Assembly: GCF_002407245.1 (NCBI RefSeq)
Contig: NZ_CP010681.1
Coordinates: forward strand, 1,612,001 to 1,676,000
Source of the DNA: Phaeobacter piscinae
GTDB lineage: Bacteria; Pseudomonadota; Alphaproteobacteria; Rhodobacterales; Rhodobacteraceae
Length of the DNA stretch: 64,000 bases
Direction of reading: 5' to 3'
Under the pieces are notes generated by a model that was not told where the DNA came from, searched no databases, and saw only the letters and a program-made list of their open reading frames with translations. The stretch's first letter is position 1. The number at the start of each line of letters is the position of its first letter. This document shows, one piece after another, positions 35,882 through 45,533 of the stretch. Made by a program: the position numbers and the translations under genes.

Positions 35882-37279
35882 CTAGATCGCGTCCAATTTG
35901 CTGGCATCAAACGACGGGCCGGGCACCAGTTCAACGCCAGCTTTTGACATGCGGACTTCGATGCCGGCATCGACCAAGGCGGATTTCAACCGATCAACTT
36001 CCGCAAAATCCTTGGTTTCCATAGCCGCCTGGCGCGCCTCAAAAAGTGATTTTTCATAGTGGGTTAAATCAACTTCCTCACCTGCAACCCATGTCGGAAT
36101 GTCCGCCCCCATAAGGCCCATGAACTTCAAACTAGCCCGCATGCTTGCAGCATCTCCTGCATGAGAAAGCTGATGCAATTCGGCAATCGCTTGAGCGGTA
36201 TTTAGATCATCGGATAGTGCATTGATCAGCCCAACATATGGTTCTTCATTGTCTAGGGCCGTTGCCGCAAGCTGATACCACTTGCGCAAAGTGGCTTCCG
36301 CCTCTTTTGCTTTTTTGTCGGTCCAATCCATCGGCTTGCGGTAATGCGTTTGCAGGAACACAAAGCGAATGACCTCCCCCGGATAGCCCTGATCCAAAAG
36401 GTCGCGTACGGTGAAAAAATTGCCCAGAGACTTGGACATCTTCTTGCCTTCGACCTGCAGCATCTCATTGTGCAGCCAGATTTTTGCAAAATCGCCCTCA
36501 GGATGGGCACAGCAGCTTTGCGCAATTTCATTCTCGTGATGCGGGAACATCAGGTCATTGCCACCGCCGTGAATATCAAAACTGTCGCCAAACAGCTCAT
36601 GGCTCATGGCGGAGCATTCGATATGCCACCCCGGACGACCCCGGCCCCAGGGGCTGTCCCAGCCCGGCAACTCATCGGTGGAGGGCTTCCACAGCACGAA
36701 ATCCATTGGATCGCGTTTGTTATCGGCCACTTCAACCCGCGCCCCGGCAATCATGTCATCCACCGACCGGCCGGATAGCGCGCCGTAGTCCTTGTAGCTC
36801 TTGACCGAGAACAGCACATGTCCCGCGCCATCGGCATAGGCATGGCCCTTGGCAATCAAGTCTTCGATCATCGCGATCATCTGCGGAATATAGGCGGTTG
36901 CGCGCGGCATGTGATCCGGTTCCAGCGCGCCCAGCTCAGCCATATCCGCCAGATACCAGCTGATGGTTTCTTCGGTCCGTTCCTGTACCAGCTCTTCCAA
37001 CGTGCCCGGCGCGCCCGCTTCTTTGCGGGCCAGCGCAGTTGCGTTGATCTTGTCATCCACATCGGTGAAATTACGCGCATAGGTGACGTGATCGGTGCCG
37101 TAGACGTGGCGCAAGAGGCGATAGAGCACGTCAAACACCACCACAGGACGCGCATTACCAAGATGGGCGCGGTCATAAACCGTAGGTCCGCAGAGATAGA
37201 GGCGCACATCGTCGGGATTGAGCGGGTCCAGCACCTCTTTGCCTCGGGTGCGGGTGTTGTGCAGCTTGATCGTCGTCAT
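35882..37279 (-). CDS. cysS: Cysteinyl-tRNA synthetase
   Basis: This 465-residue class I synthetase charges tRNA-Cys. It has [19 protein letters not shown] near 25 with zinc ligand Cys, an HLGN form of the HIGH motif, [16 protein letters not shown] near 205 and the KMSKSLGN loop near 269. The ATG at 37279 is preceded by AAGGA; an upstream extension has no ribosome site. Base composition of the C-terminal part (about 36000-36400) is clearly more AT-rich than the rest of the gene and its neighbours. Confidence 0.95.
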   Translation of the reverse strand: MTTIKLHNTRTRGKEVLDPLNPDDVRLYLCGPTVYDRAHLGNARPVVVFDVLYRLLRHVYGTDHVTYARNFTDVDDKINATALARKEAGAPGTLEELVQERTEETISWYLADMAELGALEPDHMPRATAYIPQMIAMIEDLIAKGHAYADGAGHVLFSVKSYKDYGALSGRSVDDMIAGARVEVADNKRDPMDFVLWKPSTDELPGWDSPWGRGRPGWHIECSAMSHELFGDSFDIHGGGNDLMFPHHENEIAQSCCAHPEGDFAKIWLHNEMLQVEGKKMSKSLGNFFTVRDLLDQGYPGEVIRFVFLQTHYRKPMDWTDKKAKEAEATLRKWYQLAATALDNEEPYVGLINALSDDLNTAQAIAELHQLSHAGDAASMRASLKFMGLMGADIPTWVAGEEVDLTHYEKSLFEARQAAMETKDFAEVDRLKSALVDAGIEVRMSKAGVELVPGPSFDASKLDAI

Positions 37280-37584
37280 CACAAATCCTTCGTCTGACCG
37301 CAGCGCATGCGCCTCTGGCCACTCTCCCAACGGGTGCCGCAGATACGCGGCGCGCAGCGCGGGCTTAGCAACTTGTTCAAAAGAAGGGAACGACAGAAAC
37401 CAGCCCGCTGACTATTTCAGCAGGTAATGCAGCAGGTAATAATGTTGCAAATCCGGTTCATGGAGATTTCATAACACGCGCGCATCGCCGCGCCAAGCCT
37501 GCAATTCAGACCGAAGCCTCACGCCAACGCAAAACGGCGCGCCCACCGAAATGGACGCGCCGCCTTTAACCCCGGTGGGTCCAA
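37280..37584. other. Intergenic region with tandem 12-mer and hairpin
   Basis: No gene is seen. Two tandem copies of CAGCAGGTAAT(G/A) occur at 37418-37441, and CGGCGCG/CGCGCCG form a hairpin at 37535-37563, which with GTTTTG on the minus strand probably ends the outer-membrane gene. Confidence 0.5.
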
Positions 37585-38169
37585 TCAGAACTGGTAGGAG
37601 GCTCGCAGCGACACGGTGGTCGCATCAGCGCTGATGCCAGAGCTGCCCAGATTGTCGAAGTCATGCTCCAGCACTTCGCCACCGACAGTCCATTGATCTG
37701 TCACACGGTAGGCCACGCCGATACCGTAGAATTCACCGGTTTCATCACCAATAGAGGTATCAACCTGCGCCACACCGCCGGTCACATAGGCCAGCACGGG
37801 GCCAAAGTCATACCCGGCCTTCACCTTGCCGCGCATCACCGAGTCCACAGTGGCGGCACCGCCGCCAAGATCAACATCGGTGGCGTCGTAGTCAATCTCA
37901 CCACCCAGTACGAAGCGGCCAAAATCATAGTTGTAGCCAGCGTGCACACCGTAAGAGACATCATCCCCTGACAGGCCATTGCTGGTATCTGCGTCCAGCT
38001 GCCCGATTTGGCCACCGATATAGGCACCGGTCCAGTCGCCGCCGTCATTGGCAACCACAACTGGCGGAGCGGCAGGGGCTGGGGCTACGACAGGCTCTTC
38101 CAGGTTGCCGGCGAAGGCTGGGGTGCTCAGGGCGGCGGCAATAGCGGCCATGGATACGATACGAGTCAT
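37585..38169 (-). CDS. Small outer-membrane beta-barrel protein
   Basis: This 194-residue protein has a signal peptide cleaved after STPAFAG near residue 20, a short Pro/Ala linker, then alternating beta strands with an aromatic C-terminal end (SLRASYQF), the usual insertion signal for Bam-dependent barrels. Internal segments such as YNYDFGRFVLGGEIDYD match Omp25/Opa-like porin-type eight-strand barrels. AAGGAG precedes the ATG at 38169. It is paralogous to the gene at 38583. Confidence 0.88.
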   Translation of the reverse strand: MTRIVSMAAIAAALSTPAFAGNLEEPVVAPAPAAPPVVVANDGGDWTGAYIGGQIGQLDADTSNGLSGDDVSYGVHAGYNYDFGRFVLGGEIDYDATDVDLGGGAATVDSVMRGKVKAGYDFGPVLAYVTGGVAQVDTSIGDETGEFYGIGVAYRVTDQWTVGGEVLEHDFDNLGSSGISADATTVSLRASYQF

Positions 38170-38582
38170 CTCGACTTCTCCTTGTCTGTCTTTCGACATG
38201 TGTCTTCTGCGTCGACGCGCTACTCTCGCGTCTGCCCCCTTTAAAGAAGATCGACGGCCGTTTTGTTCCAGACCCCTGCATAATTTTCCGAATTTCTGCG
38301 CATTATTTGGCCCAAAATAAGCGCCTGAAGCAGGTTTCTGCCGATTGATTTCGAGCGTTTCATTGCCGATTGGCAAGTACGCGCCAGCATCTCGCGCGAC
38401 CGGCCAACCGCCGCCTATCTTGATTCCGTATACGCGCCCAGCCGACTGCTCCGGATCGGCCTATTCCGTGGGTCGCTCAACCGAGGTTGAGGCGCTGCGC
38501 AGGGATGATCGGACCTGCAAAATAGCCGCAGTAGGCCGATTTCGGCAGTCAATTCTATTGGCGGATGGTGAGAGGGCTGCTG
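38170..38582. other. Intergenic region, no gene seen
   Basis: This 413-base gap separates the two barrel genes, both on the minus strand, and must hold the promoter of the left one. The short frames in it are not convincing. Confidence 0.5.
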
Positions 38583-39179
38583 TCAGAACTGAAAAGATGC
38601 GCGGATCGACAGGATATCCCGGGATGGGGCCCGAACGGCCGCACCATCGCTTGCGTCCTGATGCAGGTATTCCCCGCTGACCCGAAGAGCACGGTTGAGC
38701 GAGTAGCTGAGCCCCAGGCCATAAACCGCACCATTGTCGCTATCTGTGGCGGTTTCATTGCGCGCGGAGCCGATGGTGACATATCCCAGCGTCTCCCCCA
38801 TGTCGTACCCAGCGCGCAGCTTGATCCGCCGAGTCTGCTCCTCAGTCAGGTCAGAGCGGACACGCCCGCTGCGATCGACCTCAACCTCCCCACCCAGCAC
38901 TACGCGGCCGAAATCATGATCATAGCCAAGATGAAGCCCCGACGCGCTCACCGAGCCGCGCTCTGATTGTACGGCCTGCACCCGTGCAATTGAGGTGCCA
39001 AGGAAAAATCCGCTCCAGTCGCCGGCAAAACCAGGTGCAGCAGACAGAACAGCGGTGACAAACCCGACCATCGCCGCCTGACGAGCGGATACACCTTCGC
39101 GCGACCGAAGGCACCGTCGCCACATCATGTGGTGCGCCGATAGTTTGTGATCTGTGTGTTCAATGGAGGCCGGTAACAT
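38583..39179 (-). CDS. Second outer-membrane beta-barrel protein, paralogue
   Basis: This 198-residue protein matches the neighbouring barrel in layout: GDWSGFFLGTSIARVQ, LGYDHDFGRVVLGGEVEVD, a MGETLGYVTIGSARN strand and a C-terminal SIRASFQF. The signal sequence has an unusually long basic N region before VGFVTAVLSAAPGFAG; the ATG at 39179 with AAGGGAC upstream is used, though starts at 39128 or 39071 are possible. The two genes probably arose by duplication and have diverged strongly. Confidence 0.78.
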   Translation of the reverse strand: MLPASIEHTDHKLSAHHMMWRRCLRSREGVSARQAAMVGFVTAVLSAAPGFAGDWSGFFLGTSIARVQAVQSERGSVSASGLHLGYDHDFGRVVLGGEVEVDRSGRVRSDLTEEQTRRIKLRAGYDMGETLGYVTIGSARNETATDSDNGAVYGLGLSYSLNRALRVSGEYLHQDASDGAAVRAPSRDILSIRASFQF

Positions 39180-39652
39180 CGGCACGTCCCTTTTCTGACG
39201 GCCCGCGGTTTAGGCGCGCGTGATTGTCCATCTCCGACCAGTATCTCTGCAAATGCTTAACAGCAGGTTCAGCATGTTGACGTTCTTAGTCTGACCGAAC
39301 AGGCTATATAAATATAGATGAAGTTGGTCACGCAAGACTCTAAAATGTTTCGATTTTTAGGCGTATCATCAAAAGTTGTACGTAACAGTCTACATATACC
39401 AACTGTGAAATATTGGTCGCAAATTTCACAAAAGTCGCAAATGAGATAGAATCGGTCGCCCCCTGTGCAACGATGTCCAGAGCACGATGGAGCAGCGACA
39501 TGGCAGCCAACCAGCCAGGGAAACAGTCAGGGGAACGGTGGGTCATCAGCCTGATCGGCCGCACTATCGGCGCGTCCCGTGGTCGGGCGGCACGGGGACG
39601 ACCGCGGCGGGTCTGAGACATTCAGATTTCATTTCAGACCCAGAGAGACCTT
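39180..39652. other. AT-rich intergenic region before the methyltransferase gene
   Basis: This 473-base divergent gap is AT-rich between about 39290 and 39450, as expected for promoters. A 38-codon frame at 39500-39616 with GGAG eight bases upstream encodes a very basic peptide (RGRAARGRPRR near its end); it may be a leader or spurious. Confidence 0.45.
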
Positions 39653-41203
39653 ATGACAGATCAATCAAACTCCCCTCGTGCGGCCCGCAGCGGTGGCCGC
39701 GCTGCCCGCCGTGCTGCCCGTGCAGCCCCCCTTGCCGACCATCTGCGCCCCATCCGGGCCGGGTTGGAGGGCGGGCTTTACCGCCCGCTCAGCGACGCCG
39801 GTGTCGCACGCATTCACCAAGCCGCGCTGGATGCCCTGGAGCAGATCGGCCTTGCCGACGCGCCCCCCAGCGGGGTCGCCTATCTGAAAGCTGCGGGCTG
39901 TATCGAAGGGGACGATGGCCGCATCCGCTTTCCCCGTGCCTTGGTGGAGGACACGATTGCCAAGGCCAACAGATCAGTCACCCTGTTCAGCCGGGACGGG
40001 AAAAACGATCTCGAACTCTCCGGTAGCCGGGTGCATTATGGCACCGCCGGTGCTGCGGTCCATGTGGTTGACGTCCATGGTCGGACATACCGCGATTCAA
40101 CTGTGCAGGACCTGCACGACGCCGCCCGGATCACCGACCAGCTGGACAATGTCCATTTCCTGCAACGGCCCATGGTGTGTCGCGATATCCTCGACAATAT
40201 GGAAATGGACCTGAATACGGTCTACGCAAGCTGCTCTGGCACGCTGAAACATATCGGAACATCCTTTACCGAGCCGAGCCATGTGCCGCCGGCTCTGGAG
40301 ATGCTGCATATGATTGCAGGCGGTGAGGGCAAGTGGCGCGAGCGGCCGTTCATGTCCAATTCCAACTGCTTCGTTGTGCCCCCGATGAAGTTCGCCACCG
40401 AAAGCTGCGAGGTGATGGAACTGTGCATCAAGGGCGGCATGCCGGTTCTCCTGTTGTCCGCTGGCATGGCTGGCGCAACCGCCCCGTCAACAATTGCCGG
40501 CGCGATTGTGCAGGCGGTGGCCGAATGCCTGGCCGGTCTGGTTTACGTCAACGCCGTCAAACCCGGCGCACCCGCGATTTTTGGCACCTGGCCGTTTGGG
40601 CTTGATCTGCGAACCGGGGCGATGTCGATCGGATCTGGCGAACAGGCCCTGCTGACGGCGGGCTGCGCGCAGATGCATCATTATTATGACCTGCCGGGCG
40701 GGGCCGCCGCTGGCGCCTCTGACAGCAAACTGCCCGACATGCAGGCCGGATGGGAGCAGATGTGCTCCAACGTGATGGCGGGGCTGTCGGGGTGCAACAT
40801 GGTGTATGAAGCAGCCGGAATGCATGCCTCACTGCTTGGGTTCTGCCTTGAGTCCCTGATCCTGAGCGACGATATGCTTGGTCAGGCCATGCGCTGCGTG
40901 CGCGGGATTGAGGTGAGCGAGGATACCGTCGCCATTGATCAGATCGCTGAAGTCTGCCTTAGCGGTACGGGCCATTATCTGGGTACGGACGCTACGCTGA
41001 GCCGGATGCAGCAGGATTTTGTCTACCCGACATTCGGGGATCGCACCTCTCCCAAGGAATGGGCCGAGCTGGACAAACCCGACCTCATAGAAAAGGCCGT
41101 GGCCCGCAAGGAACAAATCCTGAGCCAGGCCTCGCAGGCGCAATTCGACCCGGTTCTGGATCAGGCGCTGCGGGAGCGATTTAACATTCACCTGCCCAGA
41201 TAA
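39653..41203 (+). CDS. MttB-family (trimethylamine methyltransferase family) protein
   Basis: This 516-residue TIM-barrel methyltransferase belongs to the MttB superfamily. Visible family segments are HYGTAGAAVHVVDVHGRTYRDST near 122 and MLSAGMAGATAP-like LLLSAGMAGATAPSTIAGA near 268. There is no in-frame amber codon, so it is the non-pyrrolysine type. Members demethylate glycine betaine, proline betaine, carnitine or related quaternary amines onto a corrinoid protein. No corrinoid protein is encoded in the window, so the partner lies elsewhere. Substrate is open. Confidence 0.88.
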   Translation: MTDQSNSPRAARSGGRAARRAARAAPLADHLRPIRAGLEGGLYRPLSDAGVARIHQAALDALEQIGLADAPPSGVAYLKAAGCIEGDDGRIRFPRALVEDTIAKANRSVTLFSRDGKNDLELSGSRVHYGTAGAAVHVVDVHGRTYRDSTVQDLHDAARITDQLDNVHFLQRPMVCRDILDNMEMDLNTVYASCSGTLKHIGTSFTEPSHVPPALEMLHMIAGGEGKWRERPFMSNSNCFVVPPMKFATESCEVMELCIKGGMPVLLLSAGMAGATAPSTIAGAIVQAVAECLAGLVYVNAVKPGAPAIFGTWPFGLDLRTGAMSIGSGEQALLTAGCAQMHHYYDLPGGAAAGASDSKLPDMQAGWEQMCSNVMAGLSGCNMVYEAAGMHASLLGFCLESLILSDDMLGQAMRCVRGIEVSEDTVAIDQIAEVCLSGTGHYLGTDATLSRMQQDFVYPTFGDRTSPKEWAELDKPDLIEKAVARKEQILSQASQAQFDPVLDQALRERFNIHLPR

Positions 41204-41214
41204 GTCATTGAAAT

Positions 41215-41247
41215 ACCTATGGGCATCGTCACGGACTGCCCATAGGT
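41215..41247. terminator. Hairpin between converging genes
   Basis: ACCTATGGGCA and TGCCCATAGGT form an 11-base-pair stem with an 11-base loop, 12 bases after the methyltransferase stop. There is no long T tract, so it is a weaker terminator candidate serving both strands. Confidence 0.6.
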
Positions 41248-41264
41248 GAACTTCGACGCCGATC

Positions 41265-42008
41265 TCAGATGGCCTTCAGCCGCTGCCGCAAATATTCCAG
41301 CCAGCCACGAAAACTGGTGCTCTTGGCAAATTTTTTGCGCATGTATCGCAGCTCTTTCTGCCGTAGCGCCTTGCTGACAGAGGCGCTGACCTGGCCTTCG
41401 TGCATGCGGTTGGCGATCACTGTGTCTGGCACCACCACGGGATCTCCGTAGGCATCCCACAGACGTTTATAGAGGTCCACATCCATCAGCCAGATCAAGG
41501 CTTCGTCGAACTCCATGGCCGAAGTCCGGCGCATGGCGAGAACCGAGGGGCTGGACACCGTGTTCTTGCCAAAATGCAACCGATCCGTCAGGCGGGGACG
41601 CATCGGACGGGTCACACTGCTGCCGTCCCGCGTGACACCAGAGCCGCAGAGGCACCAGTCCGCCCCCTGCCCCATTGCATCATGTATATGCGCCAACCCG
41701 TTGGGATCTATGATCAAATCATCCTGAAACAGAACCTTGATAATCTCGCCATTTGCATGGGCCATTGCGTTATTCACATTGGCCGATGCCTGTCGCAACC
41801 CCTCGCGGTTCCACAGATGGGTGATGGTCAGCCGGTCGGCATAGTCCCGGCAGACCTCAGCAACCGCCATGTCATCGGATTGATCTGATACAACGATATC
41901 GAAATCGCTAAAACTCTGGTGGCAGAGATGGTCAAAGGAATCCGCCAGATAACGTGCACCGTCCCCGCCCATGGCATAGGCAGGAATGCAGAGGGTGATT
42001 GCAGGCAT
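41265..42008 (-). CDS. Glycosyltransferase family 2 protein
   Basis: This 247-residue protein has the GT-A fold start ITLCIPAYAMGGDGARYLADS, a D-x-D-like pair in VLFQDDLIIDP near residue 95 and a WLMDVDLYKRLWD acceptor-side segment near 178. It has no membrane helix. It stands alone; no other surface-polysaccharide genes are nearby, so the acceptor is unknown. The ATG at 42008 has AAGGAA upstream. Confidence 0.85.
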   Translation of the reverse strand: MPAITLCIPAYAMGGDGARYLADSFDHLCHQSFSDFDIVVSDQSDDMAVAEVCRDYADRLTITHLWNREGLRQASANVNNAMAHANGEIIKVLFQDDLIIDPNGLAHIHDAMGQGADWCLCGSGVTRDGSSVTRPMRPRLTDRLHFGKNTVSSPSVLAMRRTSAMEFDEALIWLMDVDLYKRLWDAYGDPVVVPDTVIANRMHEGQVSASVSKALRQKELRYMRKKFAKSTSFRGWLEYLRQRLKAI

Positions 42009-42081
42009 GGCGGGTTCCTTGGCCGGGGCTGTTTTGCCCTGCCTAACAAAGCCACAGCGCAAGTCCAAGCCGCGGACCTGC

Positions 42082-42771
42082 CTAAACGCCCAGATAGCGG
42101 TCCTTCAGTTCGGGCGTCAGCGCGCCCATCGCACCTGTCCAAACCGTCGTGCCCTTGTTCACAATCACCGCGCGATCCGCCACGGCAGCCAGTTCCCGCA
42201 GCGTTTTGTCCACCACCAGGATCGACAGGCCACTGTCGCGTTTCAGTCGCGCAATCGCCGCCCAGATCTCCTGCCGCACCACTGGCGCCAACCCTTCGGT
42301 GGCCTCATCCAAGATCAGCAGCCGCGGGTTGATCATCAACGCACGACCAATGGCGAGCATCTGTTGCTCGCCTCCGGACAAAGACGACGCAGTCTGATCG
42401 CGCCTCTCCGCCAAGCGGGGAAAGAGATCTGCCACCATGGCAAAATCCCAAGGGCCGGGCCGTGCGGCAGCTCTCAGATTTTCTTCGACCGTGAGTGGGG
42501 CAAAACACCGGCGGCCCTCAGGCACCAACCCGATGCCCAGGCGCGCGATTTTATGTGAGGGCAGCTTGCGCAGGTCATTTCCGGCGAAATGCAGCGTGCC
42601 TTCACTCGCTGGCAGCATGCCGCAGATGGTCTTGATTGTGGTCGACTTACCCATCCCGTTGCGCCCCATCAGCGCCACCACTTCGCCTTCGCCAATGTCC
42701 AGATCCACACCAAACAAGGCCTGAGATGGTCCATATGATGCAGTAACATTTTTAAGAGATAGCAACATCAT
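42082..42771 (-). CDS. livF: Branched-chain amino acid-type ABC transporter ATP-binding protein (LivF)
   Basis: This 229-residue ATPase has Walker A GRNGMGKST near residue 36, signature LSGGEQQMLAIGRAL and Walker B LILDEATEGLAP, all typical LivF. It ends the Liv-type operon and overlaps livG by 4 bases. Confidence 0.94.
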   Translation of the reverse strand: MMLLSLKNVTASYGPSQALFGVDLDIGEGEVVALMGRNGMGKSTTIKTICGMLPASEGTLHFAGNDLRKLPSHKIARLGIGLVPEGRRCFAPLTVEENLRAAARPGPWDFAMVADLFPRLAERRDQTASSLSGGEQQMLAIGRALMINPRLLILDEATEGLAPVVRQEIWAAIARLKRDSGLSILVVDKTLRELAAVADRAVIVNKGTTVWTGAMGALTPELKDRYLGV

Positions 42772-43538
42772 ACCGCCTCCTCTTCACCCAAGTAGGCGCG
42801 TCGCACCTCAGCGTTGTTGCGGATCTCATCGGTGGTGCCGGTGGCTATGACCTCGCCATAAACCAGCACGCTGATCCGATCCGCCAAGGCAAAGACCGCG
42901 TCCATATCATGCTCCACCAGAAGGATTGGTGCCTCGCGGCGCAGTGTGTCCAAAAACCCGGTCAGCGCCTGCGATCCCCCCGCGCCAAGACCGGCCATCG
43001 GCTCATCCATCAAGAACAGTTTCGGCTGCAGCGTCAGCGCCACCGCCACCTCCAGTTGGCGCCGTTGACCATGTGACAGATCAGCGGTCCGCCGCTTTGC
43101 ATCGCTCAGCAGGCCCACGCGCTCCAACGCCTGTTCCGCCTGCGCCACCAGTGCCTTGTCTCGCATCACATTGCCAAGGAACCGAAACACGCCACCCCGC
43201 GCACCAAGCGCGCCAAGCACCGCGTTTTGCAACACCGTGAAATCCATCGCGAGCGCGGAGATCTGAAAGGTGCGCCCCAGCCCCATCCGGGCTCGTGCGA
43301 CGCGGCTCAGGTCATCTACCGGGCGACCGAGCAGCGAGACCGATCCGTTGTCAGGACGAAGTTCGCCGGATATCTGCTTGATAAGGGTTGATTTTCCGGC
43401 GCCGTTGGGGCCGATCAACGCATGGATTTCACCAGCGCGCAGATCCAGTGAGATGTTCTTGCTGGCCTGCAACGCGCCGAAGGATTTGCTCAGATCCCTG
43501 ACCTCCAGGACCCGTTTAGCGCCCGTTAGATCAGTCAT
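42768..43538 (-). CDS. livG: Branched-chain amino acid-type ABC transporter ATP-binding protein (LivG)
   Basis: This 256-residue ATPase has Walker A GPNGAGKST near residue 44, signature LSHGQRRQLEVAVAL and Walker B LFLMDEPMAGLG, the LivG pattern. The ATG at 43538 has GGAGGTGG upstream and overlaps livM by 8 bases; the nine codons upstream are not needed. Confidence 0.94.
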   Translation of the reverse strand: MTDLTGAKRVLEVRDLSKSFGALQASKNISLDLRAGEIHALIGPNGAGKSTLIKQISGELRPDNGSVSLLGRPVDDLSRVARARMGLGRTFQISALAMDFTVLQNAVLGALGARGGVFRFLGNVMRDKALVAQAEQALERVGLLSDAKRRTADLSHGQRRQLEVAVALTLQPKLFLMDEPMAGLGAGGSQALTGFLDTLRREAPILLVEHDMDAVFALADRISVLVYGEVIATGTTDEIRNNAEVRRAYLGEEEAV

Positions 43539-44514
43539 GGGCCACCTCCCGTCCGCTGATCGCACCGATCACGCCACCACGGGCGTAAAGCACGATGATC
43601 AGCAGCAGCCCGCCCAGGTAGATCTGCCAGTAATCGCTGATCCCACCCAGAAGATGCTCCAGCAGGATGAACAGCGCAGCGCCGATGACCGGGCCAAACA
43701 GCCGACCCACGCCACCGATGATGACAAAGATCATAATCTCACCACTGGTATGCCAGCTGAGCATGGTGGGGCTGACAAAACGGTTCAGATCGGCAAACAG
43801 CGCCCCGGCCAAGCCGGTGATCGCGCCAGAGATAACAAAGGCCGTCAGACGCAGCTGGTAAGGGGTGATGCCAACCGTCTCCACCCGCGCCTCGCATTGA
43901 CGCGCAGCAGAAAGCGCCAGACCAAAGGGCGCGCGCGCCAGCCGGGCGGCAAACCAGAGCGCCGCACAAAGGATGGCATAACAGATCAGGAAAAACTGCA
44001 AAGGTACCAATGTGTTCAGACCCGGAAACTCATTGCGCACCCAGATCGATAGCCCGTCCTCACCGCCATAGGCTGACCAACTGATGGCAAAGTAGTAGAG
44101 CATCTGACCAAAGGCCAAGGTGATCATGATGAAATAGACGCCAGAGGTGCGCAGCGACAGCGCGCCAATCACCAGTGCCGCAAGCGCGCTGGCGACAACC
44201 GCCACCAGCCAGATCACCGGCATTTGGTTGGTGCCTTCGATCAGCATCGGCCATTCGGCCAGCGGTTCGTAATTCTGCGCGTGGGCCGCCAGGATTCCCA
44301 TCGCATAACCGCCGATCCCGAAAAATGCAGCATGGCCAAGGCTCACAAGCCCACCAATCCCCAGCGCAATATTGAGACCAACCCCAGCCAGCGCAAGGAT
44401 TGAGACCTTTGTGGCGAGGGTGATCAGAAACGGCTCTTCTGCCATATGCGCCCACAGCGGTATCGCGAGCAGCAGCAGGATCACCGCAGCGTTCAACAGG
44501 TTTTCACGGCTCAT
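43531..44514 (-). CDS. livM: Branched-chain amino acid-type ABC transporter permease (LivM)
   Basis: This 327-residue permease has about eight to ten helices and the LivM signature GLNIALGIGGLVSLGHAAFFGIGGYA near residue 44. It overlaps livH by one base and livG by 8 bases. The substrate may be branched-chain amino acids, or amide-type ligands transported by related systems. Confidence 0.94.
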   Translation of the reverse strand: MSRENLLNAAVILLLLAIPLWAHMAEEPFLITLATKVSILALAGVGLNIALGIGGLVSLGHAAFFGIGGYAMGILAAHAQNYEPLAEWPMLIEGTNQMPVIWLVAVVASALAALVIGALSLRTSGVYFIMITLAFGQMLYYFAISWSAYGGEDGLSIWVRNEFPGLNTLVPLQFFLICYAILCAALWFAARLARAPFGLALSAARQCEARVETVGITPYQLRLTAFVISGAITGLAGALFADLNRFVSPTMLSWHTSGEIMIFVIIGGVGRLFGPVIGAALFILLEHLLGGISDYWQIYLGGLLLIIVLYARGGVIGAISGREVAHD

Positions 44515-45461
44515 CAGTGCTGCCCCCCATAGAGACCGGACGGGCGCACCAACAGGATGAGCGCCATCAGGATGTAAATCAGCATCGACGCCAGCGATGC
44601 CCCGACGGATGTCGCACTGGCAGGCTCCATGAACAGCGCAAACAGCTGCGGCAGGAAAACGCCGCCCAATGTATCCGTCAGCCCCACCAACAATGCACCG
44701 ACCATCGCTCCCTTGATCGAACCGATGCCGCCGATGACAATCACCACGAAGGCCAGGATCAGCACCGGCTCACCCATGCCGACCTGCACCGATTGAATGG
44801 CTCCGACCAAGGCACCGGCCAGCCCGGCCAGCGCTGCGCCAAGGGCGAAGACCAGCGTGTAAAGCTTTGAAATATCGACACCAAGTGCCGCAATCATCTC
44901 CCGGTCACTTTCGCCGGCGCGGATCTGGATCCCGATACGGGTGCGCGCGATCAGCCAGAACAACCCGGCTGCGACCACGAGACCAATGGCAATGATGGTC
45001 AGACGATAAAGCGGGTATTCAATGCCCCCCGGCAGGCTGATCGGACCCGACAGATAACCCGGCACATCCAGAAACAGCGGGAAAGATCCAAAGACCCAGC
45101 GCGTGCCCTCGGAGAAGATCAGGATCAGCGCAAACGTGGCCAGCACCTGATCCAGATGATCCCGGTCATAGAGTTTCCGGATCACCAGAAGTTCGACCAG
45201 CGCGCCAGCCGCTGCGGCGGCGGCCAGGCTGGCGATCAGGGCCAGAACAAATGAGCCGGTCCAAGCCGCAACAACCGCGGCGGCAAAGGCACCAACCATA
45301 TAAAGCGCACCATGCGCCAGATTGATCAGCCCCATGACACCAAAGACCAAGGTCAGGCCGGCCGCCATGAGAAAGAGCATCACCCCGAACTGCAATCCGT
45401 TCAGGATCTGCTCCAGTATAAGTATGAGGGACATGAATTCGTTCCACCAAAGCAGAGGCAT
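44514..45461 (-). CDS. livH: Branched-chain amino acid-type ABC transporter permease (LivH)
   Basis: This 315-residue permease has the LivH motif GLTLVFGVMGLINLAHGALYMVGA near residue 36 and GGIGSIKGAMVGALLVGL near 240. The start is set at the ATG 45461 with GGAGG four bases upstream; an alternative ATG at 45434 would give a shorter, more usual N terminus. It is the second gene of the operon after the binding protein. Confidence 0.9.
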   Translation of the reverse strand: MPLLWWNEFMSLILILEQILNGLQFGVMLFLMAAGLTLVFGVMGLINLAHGALYMVGAFAAAVVAAWTGSFVLALIASLAAAAAAGALVELLVIRKLYDRDHLDQVLATFALILIFSEGTRWVFGSFPLFLDVPGYLSGPISLPGGIEYPLYRLTIIAIGLVVAAGLFWLIARTRIGIQIRAGESDREMIAALGVDISKLYTLVFALGAALAGLAGALVGAIQSVQVGMGEPVLILAFVVIVIGGIGSIKGAMVGALLVGLTDTLGGVFLPQLFALFMEPASATSVGASLASMLIYILMALILLVRPSGLYGGQH

Positions 45462-45533
45462 CACACCTCCGCAGCCATTGGAATGGGAGGATGCGAGCCG
45501 GATCTCTCACCGGCCCGCACGCCTCAGATTGTC

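Noticed and set aside
39653..41203. Pyrrolysine-containing trimethylamine methyltransferase
   Set aside because: There is no in-frame TAG in the gene, so no pyrrolysine residue.
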